NCBI RefSeq assembly: GCF_000308515.1 | Contig: NZ_BAFV01000007.1 | Span: 62,001 to 126,000, forward strand | From: Nocardia carnea NBRC 14403 | Lineage (GTDB): Bacteria > Actinomycetota > Actinomycetes > Mycobacteriales > Mycobacteriaceae | Reading direction: 5' to 3' | DNA length: 64,000 nucleotides | The notes under the pieces: model-generated | Database searches by the model: none | The model's input: the letters and a program-made list of their open reading frames with translations, nothing else | Told to the model about the DNA's origin: nothing | In this document: in pieces, positions 1 through 9,269 of the stretch | How positions within the stretch are numbered: position 1 is the stretch's first letter | How the letters are laid out: the number at the start of each line of letters is the position of its first letter | Translations under genes and position numbers: made by a program

Positions 1-527
1 GTCGCGGTGGTGACGTCGAAATCCGGGGCCCGGTCGGGGAGTTCGGCCTTGTTGCTGGGGCCGCGTTCGCCGCCGAAACCGCCTTCGCCGCGGGCGAAGA
101 TGGAGGACCGTTCGGTCCACAGGGCTTCGCCGTCGGAGCCGGTGACGGTGAATTCCTGCACGATCACCGCGTTGGATCCCTTGTCCCAGATCTCGCTGAT
201 CCGGCCGGTGCGGGTCGCTTTACCCGAGGCGGGCAGCGGCCGGTGCACCTGGATCTCCTGTGCGCCGTGAACCACCTTCGCGAGGTCGATATCGACGCCC
301 GGGAATTTCACCTTCGGCGGGTCGGTATCGCGCAGGGTGTGCGCGACGGTGGCGAAGGTGGGCAGGACTTGCGGCTCCCGATCGTCTAGGTAGCGCAGTT
401 CGGCGGGATCGGTCCAGCGGTGACCGGCGCCGATACCCAGGTGGTAGAGCGCGATATCGGAGGCGGTCCAGGAGAATTCCTTGCTCGGCAGTTCCGCGCC
501 GAGCGCTACCTGTGGATCGATGGGCAT
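1..527 (-). CDS. hsd4B: MaoC-family enoyl-CoA hydratase (Hsd4B/ChsH3 type), partial
   Basis: This is the first 175 codons of a gene whose 3' end lies beyond the left edge of the window. The protein starts MPIDPQVALGAELPSKEFSW and resembles the double-hotdog MaoC hydratase encoded by Rv3538 of M. tuberculosis, which hydrates a steroid side-chain enoyl-CoA during beta-oxidation. Only the N-terminal hotdog half is visible; the hydratase motif expected in the C-terminal half is off the window. It starts 14 nt after the kstD stop, so the two genes are probably co-transcribed. Order and orientation match the kstD-hsd4B pair of other cholesterol degraders. The family is clear; the exact substrate is inferred. 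Confidence 0.85.
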   Translation of the reverse strand, partial: MPIDPQVALGAELPSKEFSWTASDIALYHLGIGAGHRWTDPAELRYLDDREPQVLPTFATVAHTLRDTDPPKVKFPGVDIDLAKVVHGAQEIQVHRPLPASGKATRTGRISEIWDKGSNAVIVQEFTVTGSDGEALWTERSSIFARGEGGFGGERGPSNKAELPDRAPDFDVTTA

Positions 528-541
528 AACTTCTCCTCGGC

Positions 542-2242
542 TCAGGCCTCGGCCGGTGACGCGGCGGACCCGGCCTTCTTGCGGTCGATGATGTCGTGGA
601 CGGCGAGGTAACCGAAGGCGATGGCCGGGCCGATCGTCGCGCCGGGGCCGGCGTAGGTGTGGCCCATCACCGGGGTCGACACATTGCCGGAGGCGTAGAG
701 GCCGTCGATCGGGGTGCCGTCCTCGCGGAGTACGCGGGCCGCGGTATCGGCGACCAGGCCACCCTTGGTGCCGAGATCGCCGGGCACCATCTTGGCGGCG
801 TAGAACGGCCCCTGGACCAGCGCGGCGAGGCACGGGTTGGGTTTGACGGTGGGGTCGCCGTAGTAGCGGTCGTACTGGCTGTCGCCGCGGTGGTAGTCCT
901 CGTCCTTGCCGGAATCGGCGAACTTGTTGAACCGTTCGACGGTGGCGGCGAGTTTATCGGCGGGAACCCCGATCTTCTCGGCCAGTTCCTGCAGGGTCGC
1001 GGCCTTGACGATCAGGTCGTTCTCCATCCAGCGCGACGGGAACTTCAGGCCCGGCTGCAGGCTGGCGAACATGTACCGGTTGCGGTAGCGCTGATCGAAG
1101 ACCAACCAGGTGGGGATGTTCTCGCCCGGACCCTCACCCTGCCCGTATTCGCCGCCGTACATGGTGTGCACGGCCTCCACGTAGGGCGCGGATTCGTTGC
1201 CGAACCGCTCACCCTTCGGGTTGATCATGATCGAACCGGGCAGGTTGCGTTCGGACAGCGCAAACCACGGCTTTCCACCCTTGAAGATGGTCGGACCCCA
1301 CCAGGCGTCCTCCATGAAGCCGATCGCGGCACCCGCGTCCATACCGGCGAGGATGCCATCTCCGGTGTTGGTGGCGGCGCCGGTCGTCCACTCAGTGGTA
1401 ATCGGTTCGCGCTGGTACTTGGCGCGCATCTCGGCGTTGTGCTCGAACCCGCCGCTGCCCAGCACCACACCGTGGCGGGCGGTGAAGCGGACGGTTTCGC
1501 CCTTGTGGGTGGCCTCGACGCCGGTGACCTTGCCGTCCTCGATCACCAGTTTGTTCATCGGGGTGTCGAGCAGCACGGGCACGTTCGCGTCCATCAGGCC
1601 CTTGCGCATACCGGCGATGATGGCCTGACCCATCACCATCAGGTGCTTACGGGTGAATTTGGCCCAGTAGGTGCGCACGCCGACCCGCAGCGCCCGGATC
1701 ATGCCCTTGGGGTGGCGGCGGATCAGGTTCAGCCGGACGAAATCGGCCTGGGTGACGGCGACGTTCAGCGGAGCTTTGGAGTAGGGCGGGTGGATGTTGA
1801 AGCGTTCGTCGCCGAGGATCATGGCGTTGAACGGTTTGGGTTCACAGGATCGGCCACCGGCCCGGCCGCCCGGAGCTTCGGGGTAGTAGTCGGAGTATCC
1901 CTTGACCCATTCCATTTCCAGCGGACTGTTGGCCAGCACGAAATCGAGGGCTTCCGCACCGCGGTCGATATAGGTGTCGATACGTTCGGCGGGCACCACG
2001 TCGCCGATGATGCTGTGCAGGTAGCGCCGCGCTTCCTCGCGGTCGTCGGGACCGCCCGTATCGCGCAGGGCCTTGTTGCCGGGGATCCACACCCCGCCAC
2101 CCGAGCGCGCGGTGGACCCACCGTAGTAGGGCGCCTTCTCCAGGAGCACCACACTCAGCCCGTTGTGCGCGGCGGTGAGGGCGGCGGTCATTCCGGCGGC
2201 GCCGCTGCCGACCACCACCACATCATATTCCCGATCGTTCAT
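542..2242 (-). CDS. kstD: 3-ketosteroid Delta1-dehydrogenase
   Basis: This FAD enzyme introduces the C1-C2 double bond into ring A of 3-ketosteroids such as androstenedione, allowing ring B to open after KshA acts. The 566-residue product begins MNDREYD and has an N-terminal dinucleotide motif VVVGSGAAGM followed by GGSTARSGGG. Near the C-terminus, HTYAGPG places a tyrosine at about 530 and a glycine at 534, corresponding to catalytic Tyr487/Gly491 of Rhodococcus KstD1. Length matches the M. tuberculosis enzyme (about 563 aa). The reading frame stays open far upstream, but homology starts only at this ATG. A KstR box lies 1 nt upstream of the start codon, so the transcript has little or no leader. 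Confidence 0.95.
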   Translation of the reverse strand: MNDREYDVVVVGSGAAGMTAALTAAHNGLSVVLLEKAPYYGGSTARSGGGVWIPGNKALRDTGGPDDREEARRYLHSIIGDVVPAERIDTYIDRGAEALDFVLANSPLEMEWVKGYSDYYPEAPGGRAGGRSCEPKPFNAMILGDERFNIHPPYSKAPLNVAVTQADFVRLNLIRRHPKGMIRALRVGVRTYWAKFTRKHLMVMGQAIIAGMRKGLMDANVPVLLDTPMNKLVIEDGKVTGVEATHKGETVRFTARHGVVLGSGGFEHNAEMRAKYQREPITTEWTTGAATNTGDGILAGMDAGAAIGFMEDAWWGPTIFKGGKPWFALSERNLPGSIMINPKGERFGNESAPYVEAVHTMYGGEYGQGEGPGENIPTWLVFDQRYRNRYMFASLQPGLKFPSRWMENDLIVKAATLQELAEKIGVPADKLAATVERFNKFADSGKDEDYHRGDSQYDRYYGDPTVKPNPCLAALVQGPFYAAKMVPGDLGTKGGLVADTAARVLREDGTPIDGLYASGNVSTPVMGHTYAGPGATIGPAIAFGYLAVHDIIDRKKAGSAASPAEA

Positions 2243-2243
2243 G

Positions 2244-2257
2244 TAGAACACGTTATA
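2244..2257. promoter_or_regulatory. KstR operator between kstD and the divergent flavoprotein gene
   Basis: TAGAACACGTTATA matches the KstR consensus TnnAACnnGTTnnA at every fixed position. It sits 1 nt upstream of the kstD ATG and 96 nt upstream of the divergent gene. KstR is the TetR-family repressor of the upper cholesterol pathway and is released by steroid-CoA intermediates. Both divergent genes could be controlled from this single site. Confidence 0.85.
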
Positions 2258-2353
2258 GAATGATGGCGCTGTTGGTCTATGTTGTGTGGCAGAAGACTTA
2301 TTCTGCCGCGTAACCGGCAGCGAAACTCGTTTCAATTCTGGTGGAGTGGCTCG

Positions 2354-3985
2354 ATGGCGCAAGAATGGGATCTGACCGCCGACGTGGTGGTCGTCGGATA
2401 CGGAGCGGCCGGAGCGGCGACGGCGCTGCAGGCCACCGAAGACGGTGCCCAGGTACTCGTCCTGGACCGGTTCACCGGCGGGGGAGCGACCGCACTGTCC
2501 GGCGGGATCATCTACGCCGGCGGCGGCACCTGGGTGCAGCGCGCGGGCGGGGTCGAGGACACTCCCGAGCAGATGCTGGCCTATCTGGAACGCGAAGTGG
2601 GTGACGCGGTCACGCCGGCTACCCTGCGCCGGTTCGTCGACGGCAGTCCCGCCATGATCGACTGGCTGACCGGGCACGGCGTGCCGTTCGAGGCATCGCT
2701 GTGCCCGTACAAGACCTCGTACCCGAACAACGACTACTACCTCTATTACTCCGGTAGCGAGATCTCGGGCGCTTTCAACGACATCACTCCGGCGCAGCGC
2801 GGTCATCGGGTCAAGGGGTGGGGCACGTCGGGTAAGAAGCTGTTCGAGCCGCTCGCCCGGTCCGCGGCGAACAAGGGTGTGCGCGTCGAATCGCTCACGA
2901 CGGCGACTGCGCTGCTCACCGACGACACCGGCGCGGTGGTCGGCGTGCAATGCCGCACCCTGCGCGATGCACCCGCCCAGGTCCGCTCGCGCTACATCCG
3001 GATGGCCGCGATCGCCGCCAAACCCGGTATCTACTACCCGCCCCTGCGCCGCGCCCTGGAAAAGCAACTCGCCCGCCTCGACCGCCGCTACGGCACCACC
3101 ATCCGGGTATCCGCCCGGCGCGGTGTGGTGCTCACCGCGGGCGGGTTCATCGCCAACCGGGAGATGGTGCACGCCTACGCCCCCGCCTACAAGAACGGGC
3201 TGGCCCTGGGCAGTTCCGGTGACGACGGCAGCGGTATCGAGATGGGTCGCAGTGTCGGCGCCGCCACCGCCCGGATGGGAAATGTCTCGGCATGGCGGTT
3301 CCTGCTGCCGCCGAGCTCGTTCACCGGTGCGCTGCTGGTGGACGGAAAGGGTCAGCGGGTCATCGACGAGACCCGCTACGGCGCTGCGGTCGGTGACGCT
3401 CTGATCAAACGGCACGACGGTATCGGTTTCCTGCTCGCCGACGAGGAACTCATGCGGAAGGCGATCTCGCAGATCGGTCCGCAGGCCGCCTGGTTCCAGC
3501 GAATGCAGTTCGAGGTCATGCGCCGTAAAGCCAAGCGCGGCACGACTCTCGACGCCGTCGCGGCCGCCGCGGGCATCGATGCGAAGGGTCTGCGGGAAAC
3601 GGTCGCCGAGCACAACAGCGCCTACGCCACTGGAGCCCCCGACCCGGTCGGCAAACCCGCCGAATACGTCCGTCCCGTCGGCGCCGGCCCGTACTGGCTG
3701 GTCGATGTCTCGATCAAACGGAGCCTGACCAACCCCTGCCCGATGTTCACCGTCGGCGGGCTGGTCGTCGACGAGGACACCGGCGCGGTGAAGGGCGCCG
3801 ACGGCGCCGATATCCCGGGCCTCTACGCCGCCGGCCGCACCGCCGCCGGAATCTGCGTGAACTCCTACGTCAGCGGGTTGTCCCTGTCCGACTGCATTTT
3901 CTCCGGTCGGCGCGCAGGTCGCAGCGCGGCGGGTGAGCAGTCTGCCGCCTCCACGCCTGCTGCCGCCCGTCCTTCCGTGGATTGA
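2354..3985 (+). CDS. FAD-dependent 3-ketosteroid dehydrogenase-like protein, candidate Delta4-(5alpha)-dehydrogenase
   Basis: The 543-residue protein belongs to the KstD/fumarate-reductase flavoprotein family, with VVVGYGAAGAATALQA near the N-terminus and a C-terminal FAD/substrate segment that includes NSYVSGLSL. The spacing Tyr-x-Ser there is like the Tyr466/Ser468 pair described for Rhodococcus Kst4D, which oxidises 5alpha-saturated 3-ketosteroids to Delta4-enones. It lacks the KstD-type HTYAGPG segment. ATG 2354 is preceded by the purine-rich GGTGGAG. The gene is divergent from kstD across a KstR box, which supports a steroid role. The alternative is a KstD paralogue of unknown specificity. 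Confidence 0.6.
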   Translation: MAQEWDLTADVVVVGYGAAGAATALQATEDGAQVLVLDRFTGGGATALSGGIIYAGGGTWVQRAGGVEDTPEQMLAYLEREVGDAVTPATLRRFVDGSPAMIDWLTGHGVPFEASLCPYKTSYPNNDYYLYYSGSEISGAFNDITPAQRGHRVKGWGTSGKKLFEPLARSAANKGVRVESLTTATALLTDDTGAVVGVQCRTLRDAPAQVRSRYIRMAAIAAKPGIYYPPLRRALEKQLARLDRRYGTTIRVSARRGVVLTAGGFIANREMVHAYAPAYKNGLALGSSGDDGSGIEMGRSVGAATARMGNVSAWRFLLPPSSFTGALLVDGKGQRVIDETRYGAAVGDALIKRHDGIGFLLADEELMRKAISQIGPQAAWFQRMQFEVMRRKAKRGTTLDAVAAAAGIDAKGLRETVAEHNSAYATGAPDPVGKPAEYVRPVGAGPYWLVDVSIKRSLTNPCPMFTVGGLVVDEDTGAVKGADGADIPGLYAAGRTAAGICVNSYVSGLSLSDCIFSGRRAGRSAAGEQSAASTPAAARPSVD

Positions 3986-4045
3986 CGAGGGCGCAGCTGC
4001 CCGGAACCTCGCTGCACAAGGCCGGAAGAGCGCTGTGCGCCCGGG

Positions 4046-5026
4046 TCAGGCAGGGGCGAAGATCTCGTTCAGGGTGGTCGCGGTAAGCACGCGGGGTGTC
4101 CACGTTTCCAGTTCGTCGGTGTCGGCGGAGCGCACCCGGTCGACCGTTTCGGCGGGCAGCGTCCCGAATTTTGCGGCCAACAGCTTGAGCAGCACGCGGG
4201 CCTCCCCTTCGGCGCGGCCTTCCACTCGGCCTTCGGCGCGGCCTTCGGCGCGGAGTCGTTCTGCGGTGGTCACAGCTACCTCCTTGGCTCGCGGACCGAG
4301 CTGATTCAACAGGGCTTGCAGATCCTCGAGACCGGTATCGCCCTCCAGGAAAATGTACTCGAACACTCGCCACAGGTCATCTGTGGTCAAGTCGTTCAGA
4401 TCGGCGGTAAAGCGTTGCAGATCATGGCCGAGGTTTGTGTTCTTGGCGGTGATTTTGTGCAGGATCAGCACCAGCCGCGCCGGCGGGGTGAGATCACGGG
4501 CCTGGATCGCGGCGATATCGACCTGGGACAGGTCGTCGAGCAAGATCTTCAAGCTCGGCAGGTACTCGGCCAGTTCGGCGCGAGTCCGGTCATCGATATC
4601 GATCAGCTCGCCCAGTTCGGTCGGATAGTTCCATCGTTCACCTCTGGGCCCGGAATGCACGACCAGCGGGATGACAGCGGGTAGAGCTTTGCTGTTCGGG
4701 TGGGCGTCGAGGTGCTGGGTCCAGGTCATGAGCATGTAGCGCAGCATCCGCATCGGCATGAACCTGTCCGGACACGACTGGTGCTCGACAAGGACGTAAA
4801 CGTAGGCGTTGTGGCCGGACAGGCGGGTATGGAACAGCAGATCACTGTAGAACGCGCGCAGGTTCTGCTCGACGAAACCGGCCGGTTGCAACTCCAAACA
4901 GTCGAAGTCCAGACGGGCGGCGAGTGGTCCGGGCAGGTTGGCGCGCAGTATTCCGGCGATCTCGGCTTTACGGGAGCAGATCGCTTTGAACAGTCCATCG
5001 TGTGGAGTCGACGATTGCACGGCCAT
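4046..5026 (-). CDS. Rpn-family recombination-promoting nuclease / putative transposase (PD-(D/E)XK, YhgA-like)
   Basis: The 326-residue protein begins with HDGLFKAICSRK, has SDLLFHTRL at about 85 and VYVLVEHQS at about 100, which is the D...E-x-Q nuclease core of the Transposase_31/Rpn family. Rpn proteins are metal-dependent DNA endonucleases that promote RecA-independent recombination; many come from mobile DNA. The region before the C-terminus carries a run of four AEGR-type repeats (about residues 258-275, near 4202-4255), a common Rpn hallmark. It stands alone, opposite the steroid block, and marks the start of an island of conflict genes. The family is clear; a biological role here is not established. 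Confidence 0.8.
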   Translation of the reverse strand: MAVQSSTPHDGLFKAICSRKAEIAGILRANLPGPLAARLDFDCLELQPAGFVEQNLRAFYSDLLFHTRLSGHNAYVYVLVEHQSCPDRFMPMRMLRYMLMTWTQHLDAHPNSKALPAVIPLVVHSGPRGERWNYPTELGELIDIDDRTRAELAEYLPSLKILLDDLSQVDIAAIQARDLTPPARLVLILHKITAKNTNLGHDLQRFTADLNDLTTDDLWRVFEYIFLEGDTGLEDLQALLNQLGPRAKEVAVTTAERLRAEGRAEGRVEGRAEGEARVLLKLLAAKFGTLPAETVDRVRSADTDELETWTPRVLTATTLNEIFAPA

Positions 5027-5105
5027 AGCCGGCGACGTCGCTGGTCAGTGGAACTCTATTGAATTTTACGGTCGGGCCGCGTGGCCGGTTACCGCCTGTC
5101 CAAAT

Positions 5106-5408
5106 TCATGGGTGTTCCCCGAACAGCTTTCCATATACCTCTGATGCGCGGACTCTGAGTTCCTTCTCGTCTATTCCTCCCACTTCTTCACGTAGGGCTG
5201 GCTCTGACACGTAATCGTCTACAGATGCGAATAGCTCGTCTAAGATATCGAAGTCGGGTCCTGTTGCTTGGTTCCTGTCGTTTTTGAAGTGGTGAAGGTA
5301 ATTTTGTCCGAATTCGTCAGCGCCGGACTTGCCGGATAATAGCGACTCCAAAATGGGCTTGTATCCCGCGACCATTCGTGCAATGGCAGCACTATTCTCA
5401 TTCATCAT
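5106..5408 (-). CDS. Colicin-D-type immunity protein (Colicin_immun/BsmI-like)
   Basis: The 100-residue acidic helical protein contains SGKSGADEFGQNYLHHFK and a later LDELFASVDDY segment, which fits the colicin immunity family that protects against colicin-D-like tRNases. The ATG overlaps by 4 nt (ATGA) the stop of a broken colicin-D-like toxin tail just upstream on the same strand, the usual toxin-immunity coupling. It appears intact although its toxin is damaged. It may therefore serve as an orphan immunity gene against toxin delivered by relatives. Family assignment is from sequence pattern only. Confidence 0.7.
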   Translation of the reverse strand: MMNENSAAIARMVAGYKPILESLLSGKSGADEFGQNYLHHFKNDRNQATGPDFDILDELFASVDDYVSEPALREEVGGIDEKELRVRASEVYGKLFGEHP

Positions 5409-5792
5409 CCATCGCCAAGTTTTCCTCCTTCGAGTACATTCTGTTTTTGCCCATCACTCAGCTTCCATCCCGATACAAATTTTCCAGAAGGTTTGGAACC
5501 CCTCTTTTCCGCAGGGGAGTGGTAACCCCAAAATCGGTGGCGTGTTTGAATTTGGCCTCAATTTGTTTCGGGTTCGTCTCCAGGGGGATCCCTGGCACAG
5601 GATTTACCCCTGGGCCAGGTGGTTGGCTGCTATCGGCTGCGACCGCGTCTTCGGCGTTTCGATGGTGTCGTGGAGGTGTTCGAGTTTGGTGTGGGTGTCG
5701 GTGGTATTGACGACTTTGCCGGCGTTAACGGTGGTGCCGGATGAATCCTTCCAGCGATTTCGGGGTAACTGTTCTGATGTCACGTCGATGAA
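5405..5792 (-). pseudogene. Orphan colicin-D-like tRNase toxin tail, broken
   Basis: Read on the minus strand, the segment first encodes a linker containing NTTDTHTKLEHLHDTIE, which resembles the linker of the intact toxin upstream (ERIHEDIETAEDAVEA). After a frame change near 5660 it encodes IPLETNPKQIEAKFKHATDF, the start of the colicin D catalytic domain. After a second break near 5495 it encodes GKFVSGWKLSDGQKQ and ends at 5405, which is the end of that domain. The middle of the catalytic domain is missing, and there is no start codon with a ribosome site. It looks like a displaced C-terminal toxin cassette left behind by cassette replacement. Confidence 0.65.
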
Positions 5793-6149
5793 TCAACGGC
5801 GGTCGATCACCTTTTGGAGGTCTACGACCAGAAGTCCGTGGGTGGCGTCGGCGCTGCATAATTGATCGAATAGCCAGCGCGCCGTTGATTCCTCACGAAT
5901 TTTATTCGAATTCAGATCTCGGACGGTGACAACAGTCCGGAATTTCGAGAACGGAATTCCGAGGTCGTCCTCGTAGTCGTGCGACGTTTCTAACTCCACG
6001 GCGGTGTTGTCGAGAATGAAAGCTTTCAACGTGGCGCCGTCAGGCGCTTGTTGCGTACGTGGGCGGGCGCCAGTAATCGTCTGGATAGATGTAACTAGCG
6101 TTGGCTCGTCCATGTCTGTGTCGATGAATATCTGGTGATACGAGCTCAC
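5793..6149 (-). CDS. Putative immunity protein of the CdiA-C-type toxin
   Basis: The 118-residue protein (MVSSYHQIFIDTDMDEP at its start) has no family I can name. It sits immediately downstream of the toxin gene, the standard place for a cognate immunity gene. I chose GTG 6149 because AGGAGGT at 6155-6161 is 5 nt upstream; GTG 6152 would leave only 2 nt. The ribosome site overlaps the last codons of the toxin, so translation is coupled. The function as toxin neutraliser is inferred from position and size. Its codon use is less G+C-rich than that of the steroid genes, which fits a transferred cassette. Confidence 0.6.
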   Translation of the reverse strand: MSSYHQIFIDTDMDEPTLVTSIQTITGARPRTQQAPDGATLKAFILDNTAVELETSHDYEDDLGIPFSKFRTVVTVRDLNSNKIREESTARWLFDQLCSADATHGLLVVDLQKVIDRR

Positions 6150-6159
6150 CACATACCTC

Positions 6160-7531
6160 CTATGGCCAAGTGATTTCCCAGCCGTCGCCAATTATGCGGA
6201 CAGTGGTCATTTTATCCGGACTGGCGCCGAGGAACCTATTCAAACCGCGCTGCGCTTCGTCTTGCGATATTCCGCTATGTTCCGCGTTGATAATTGCATT
6301 CGGTGCCTGCCCGCTCGCTGAGTTCAACGCATTCTTCACCGTGTTGTTCGACGCGCCTTCGTTGAGGGTTTTGAATTCCGTTGGGACGCCATTCACAAGC
6401 GCGTCAGGAGTTCTCGTTTCTCCTTCCGCCACTCCCTTGACATTCTTTCCTTCGTTCGCGAGTATCTCGGCGATTTCTCTTTCAGCCGGATCGAATGACT
6501 TCTCCGATTCGTCTATCTCACCACGTTCTGGAGCAGAAGTGGCTTCGACGGCGTCCTCGGCGGTTTCGATGTCCTCGTGGATGCGTTCGAGTCCGGTGCG
6601 GGCGGCGGTGATGTTGCGAGTGAGGGTGATCGAGTCATGTAGTTCTGCGGCGTCGATGATGGTGCGGAGGTCGCCTACGGTGTTGTCGATGATATCGGCG
6701 GCTTTGCCGGAGCGGACGGCGGTGACGGCGGCGGTGCCGACACCGAAGGTGATGACGGCGGCTTCGATCTCGAGGGTGCGTGTGACGGTGACTTGCTTGT
6801 CGAGTGTGTCGGCGAACACAGACAGCATGGCCCCGAGTTGGGTTCGCATCTTGTCGTGTCCGGCTTTCTGGTGTGCGCATTCGCCAGCCAGTTCGGTGAA
6901 GGTGGCGATAAGGTCTTCGGCGGCGGTTTTCATGGTCCGTAGGTCGTCGTCGATAGTGTCGACCTCGGGTGCGGTGACGGTGGCGAACAGTGTGGCGACA
7001 CGGCCGAGTTCGGTGGGCAGCTCGGTGGTTTCGAAGGCCGCGGCGATAGCGTTCCAAACGGTGTAAGCGGCGTGGAGTTTGTGGGTGTCGCCGTTGGGGA
7101 TGGGTATAGCGATCTTGCGGGCGAGGTCGAGTCCGTCGTCGACCAGGCTGGCCCCAGGGCCGCCGACGGAGGTCGGTGGTGGAGGCTGAGGGGTGAATAT
7201 CAGGGGCGGATCGGCTGGTTTCGCAGGCGGTGGTGTGCCGGAGGTCGGATCGTGGTCGGCGAGGGCGTAGATGTGGCCGATCTGGTTGAGTGCGCCGATG
7301 TAGCGGTCGGCGACGGTGATCAGAGCTGCCACGAGCTGGTCGGTGTCCTGGACGTGTTTGTTGTAGTAGTCGGCCCCATTGTTTTCCGGGTCCGATACTG
7401 CCGGCCATGGCCGTGGTGCTTTCGAGGGCTTTCAGGTGGAATGTGTAGTTGGTGAAGAATTCGCCGACGGCGTGGTTGATGCGGGTGGCGGCGTCGTAGT
7501 AGGTGGCCGGGTCGACGTTGATGTAGTTCAT
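6160..7531 (-). CDS. Type VII-secreted polymorphic toxin with CdiA-C-type nuclease tail, frameshifted
   Basis: The N-terminus (MNYINVDPATYYDAATRIN) is a WXG100/ESX-type helical hairpin ending in an MAGS..W motif. About 50 codons in, the frame changes at a GGGGCC run (7372-7377), and the rest continues in the other frame with ADYYNKHVQDTDQLV and a long helical region and linker. The C-terminal about 95 residues contain TPDALVNG and PTEFKTLNEG, a D...E-x-K nuclease core typical of the CdiA C-terminal tRNase/restriction-like domain, and end VRIIGDGWEITW. An immunity gene follows. The shift may be a sequencing error or true inactivation. The organisation is that of WXG100-headed polymorphic toxins. 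Confidence 0.75.
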
Positions 7532-7537
7532 CAGCCG

Positions 7538-7843
7538 CTATCGGTTGCCGAGGATGCGTCGCACGGTGTCGATGGCGGTGGTGTAGCGGGTGTGGGCATC
7601 GAGGGCGGCTTGGCGCATCGCGTCGACGCCGTCGCTGACGTCGGTGGCGCCGGTTGACCAGTCCCGGTAGGCGTCGGCTTGGGCGCGGGCGGCGTCACCG
7701 GTCCAGGTGTGTTGCAGGGCATCCATGCGTTGCTGGAGGCTGGTGAGGCTGTCGTTGAGGAACCCAACGAAATTGCCTGCGCGGGCGGTGAGGTTGTCGA
7801 GTTGGTCGAGGTCGACCTGGAAGGCTTGTGAATCGTCGGGCAC
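7538..7843 (-). CDS. WXG100-family protein
   Basis: The 101-residue protein has the WXG100 pattern: a helix (residues 10-40), a turn with HTWTGDAA at about residue 46, and a second helix. Such proteins are secreted as helical-hairpin dimers by ESX/type VII systems, and next to polymorphic toxins they act as export partners or chaperones. The gene is 6 nt upstream of the toxin gene on the same strand and 21 nt downstream of a second WXG100 gene, so the three form one operon. No ESX secretion machinery is present in this window. Confidence 0.85.
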   Translation of the reverse strand: MPDDSQAFQVDLDQLDNLTARAGNFVGFLNDSLTSLQQRMDALQHTWTGDAARAQADAYRDWSTGATDVSDGVDAMRQAALDAHTRYTTAIDTVRRILGNR

Positions 7844-7864
7844 GATGGATCCCCCGGGATATGG

Positions 7865-8182
7865 CTAAAGGTTCAGCGATGGGTAGCTCTGGGAATTGGT
7901 GTCGTCCTGTTCGACGAACGATGCGGTGGTGACGCCCAGGAGTTCGGCGATGGTCGACAATGCTTCCAGTACCTCGACAGCGCCACGTTTGGTTTCGTCC
8001 CAGCCCGCGCGGTAGGCGGTGGCGGAGTGGCCTTTCCATACCCCGAGCACGGCGTCGATATCGGTGTCGAGGGAGTGGAGGGCGTTCACCAGCTGGTCGG
8101 CGGTGAGCTGAACGAACTTACCCGCATCCAAGACATGGTCAGGAACTACCTGCAAGCCCGGATCCGCTGGCCCCTCTGACAA
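7865..8182 (-). CDS. WXG100-family protein (second partner)
   Basis: The protein of about 105 residues has VWKGHSATAY at about residue 48 as the WXG turn, flanked by amphipathic helices. It is the first gene of the WXG100-WXG100-toxin-immunity operon. The start is uncertain: TTG 8182 has a GGGGGGA ribosome-like site 5-6 nt upstream, and no ATG gives a full first helix. Pairs of WXG100 genes usually encode a heterodimer. Upstream on the same strand lies a broken EspG-like gene, so this locus once had its own ESX chaperone. Confidence 0.8.
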   Translation of the reverse strand: MSEGPADPGLQVVPDHVLDAGKFVQLTADQLVNALHSLDTDIDAVLGVWKGHSATAYRAGWDETKRGAVEVLEALSTIAELLGVTTASFVEQDDTNSQSYPSLNL

Positions 8183-8273
8183 AACGTCCCCCCGAACTCA
8201 TCGAACAATCGCTGTACCAACAGTACTGGCAGGGCGGGCACTGTCAATCGAACGGTTACAACCCACGGATAGC

Positions 8274-9196
<923 letters not shown>

Positions 9197-9269
9197 TGGT
9201 GCGGTGATCGGTTTCAGGTGGTTCTTTCGTTATTGAGGACGAGAACTGGCCGGAAGAGTCGCTACCTTG

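Noticed and set aside
596..2263. Long plus-strand open frame of about 555 codons opposite kstD
   Set aside because: It is antisense to kstD and its composition is that of a mirrored high-G+C gene; kstD has clear homology.
2243..3613. N-terminal extension of the kstD frame by more than 450 residues
   Set aside because: The extension is antisense to the divergent flavoprotein gene and has no family similarity; homology begins at ATG 2242.
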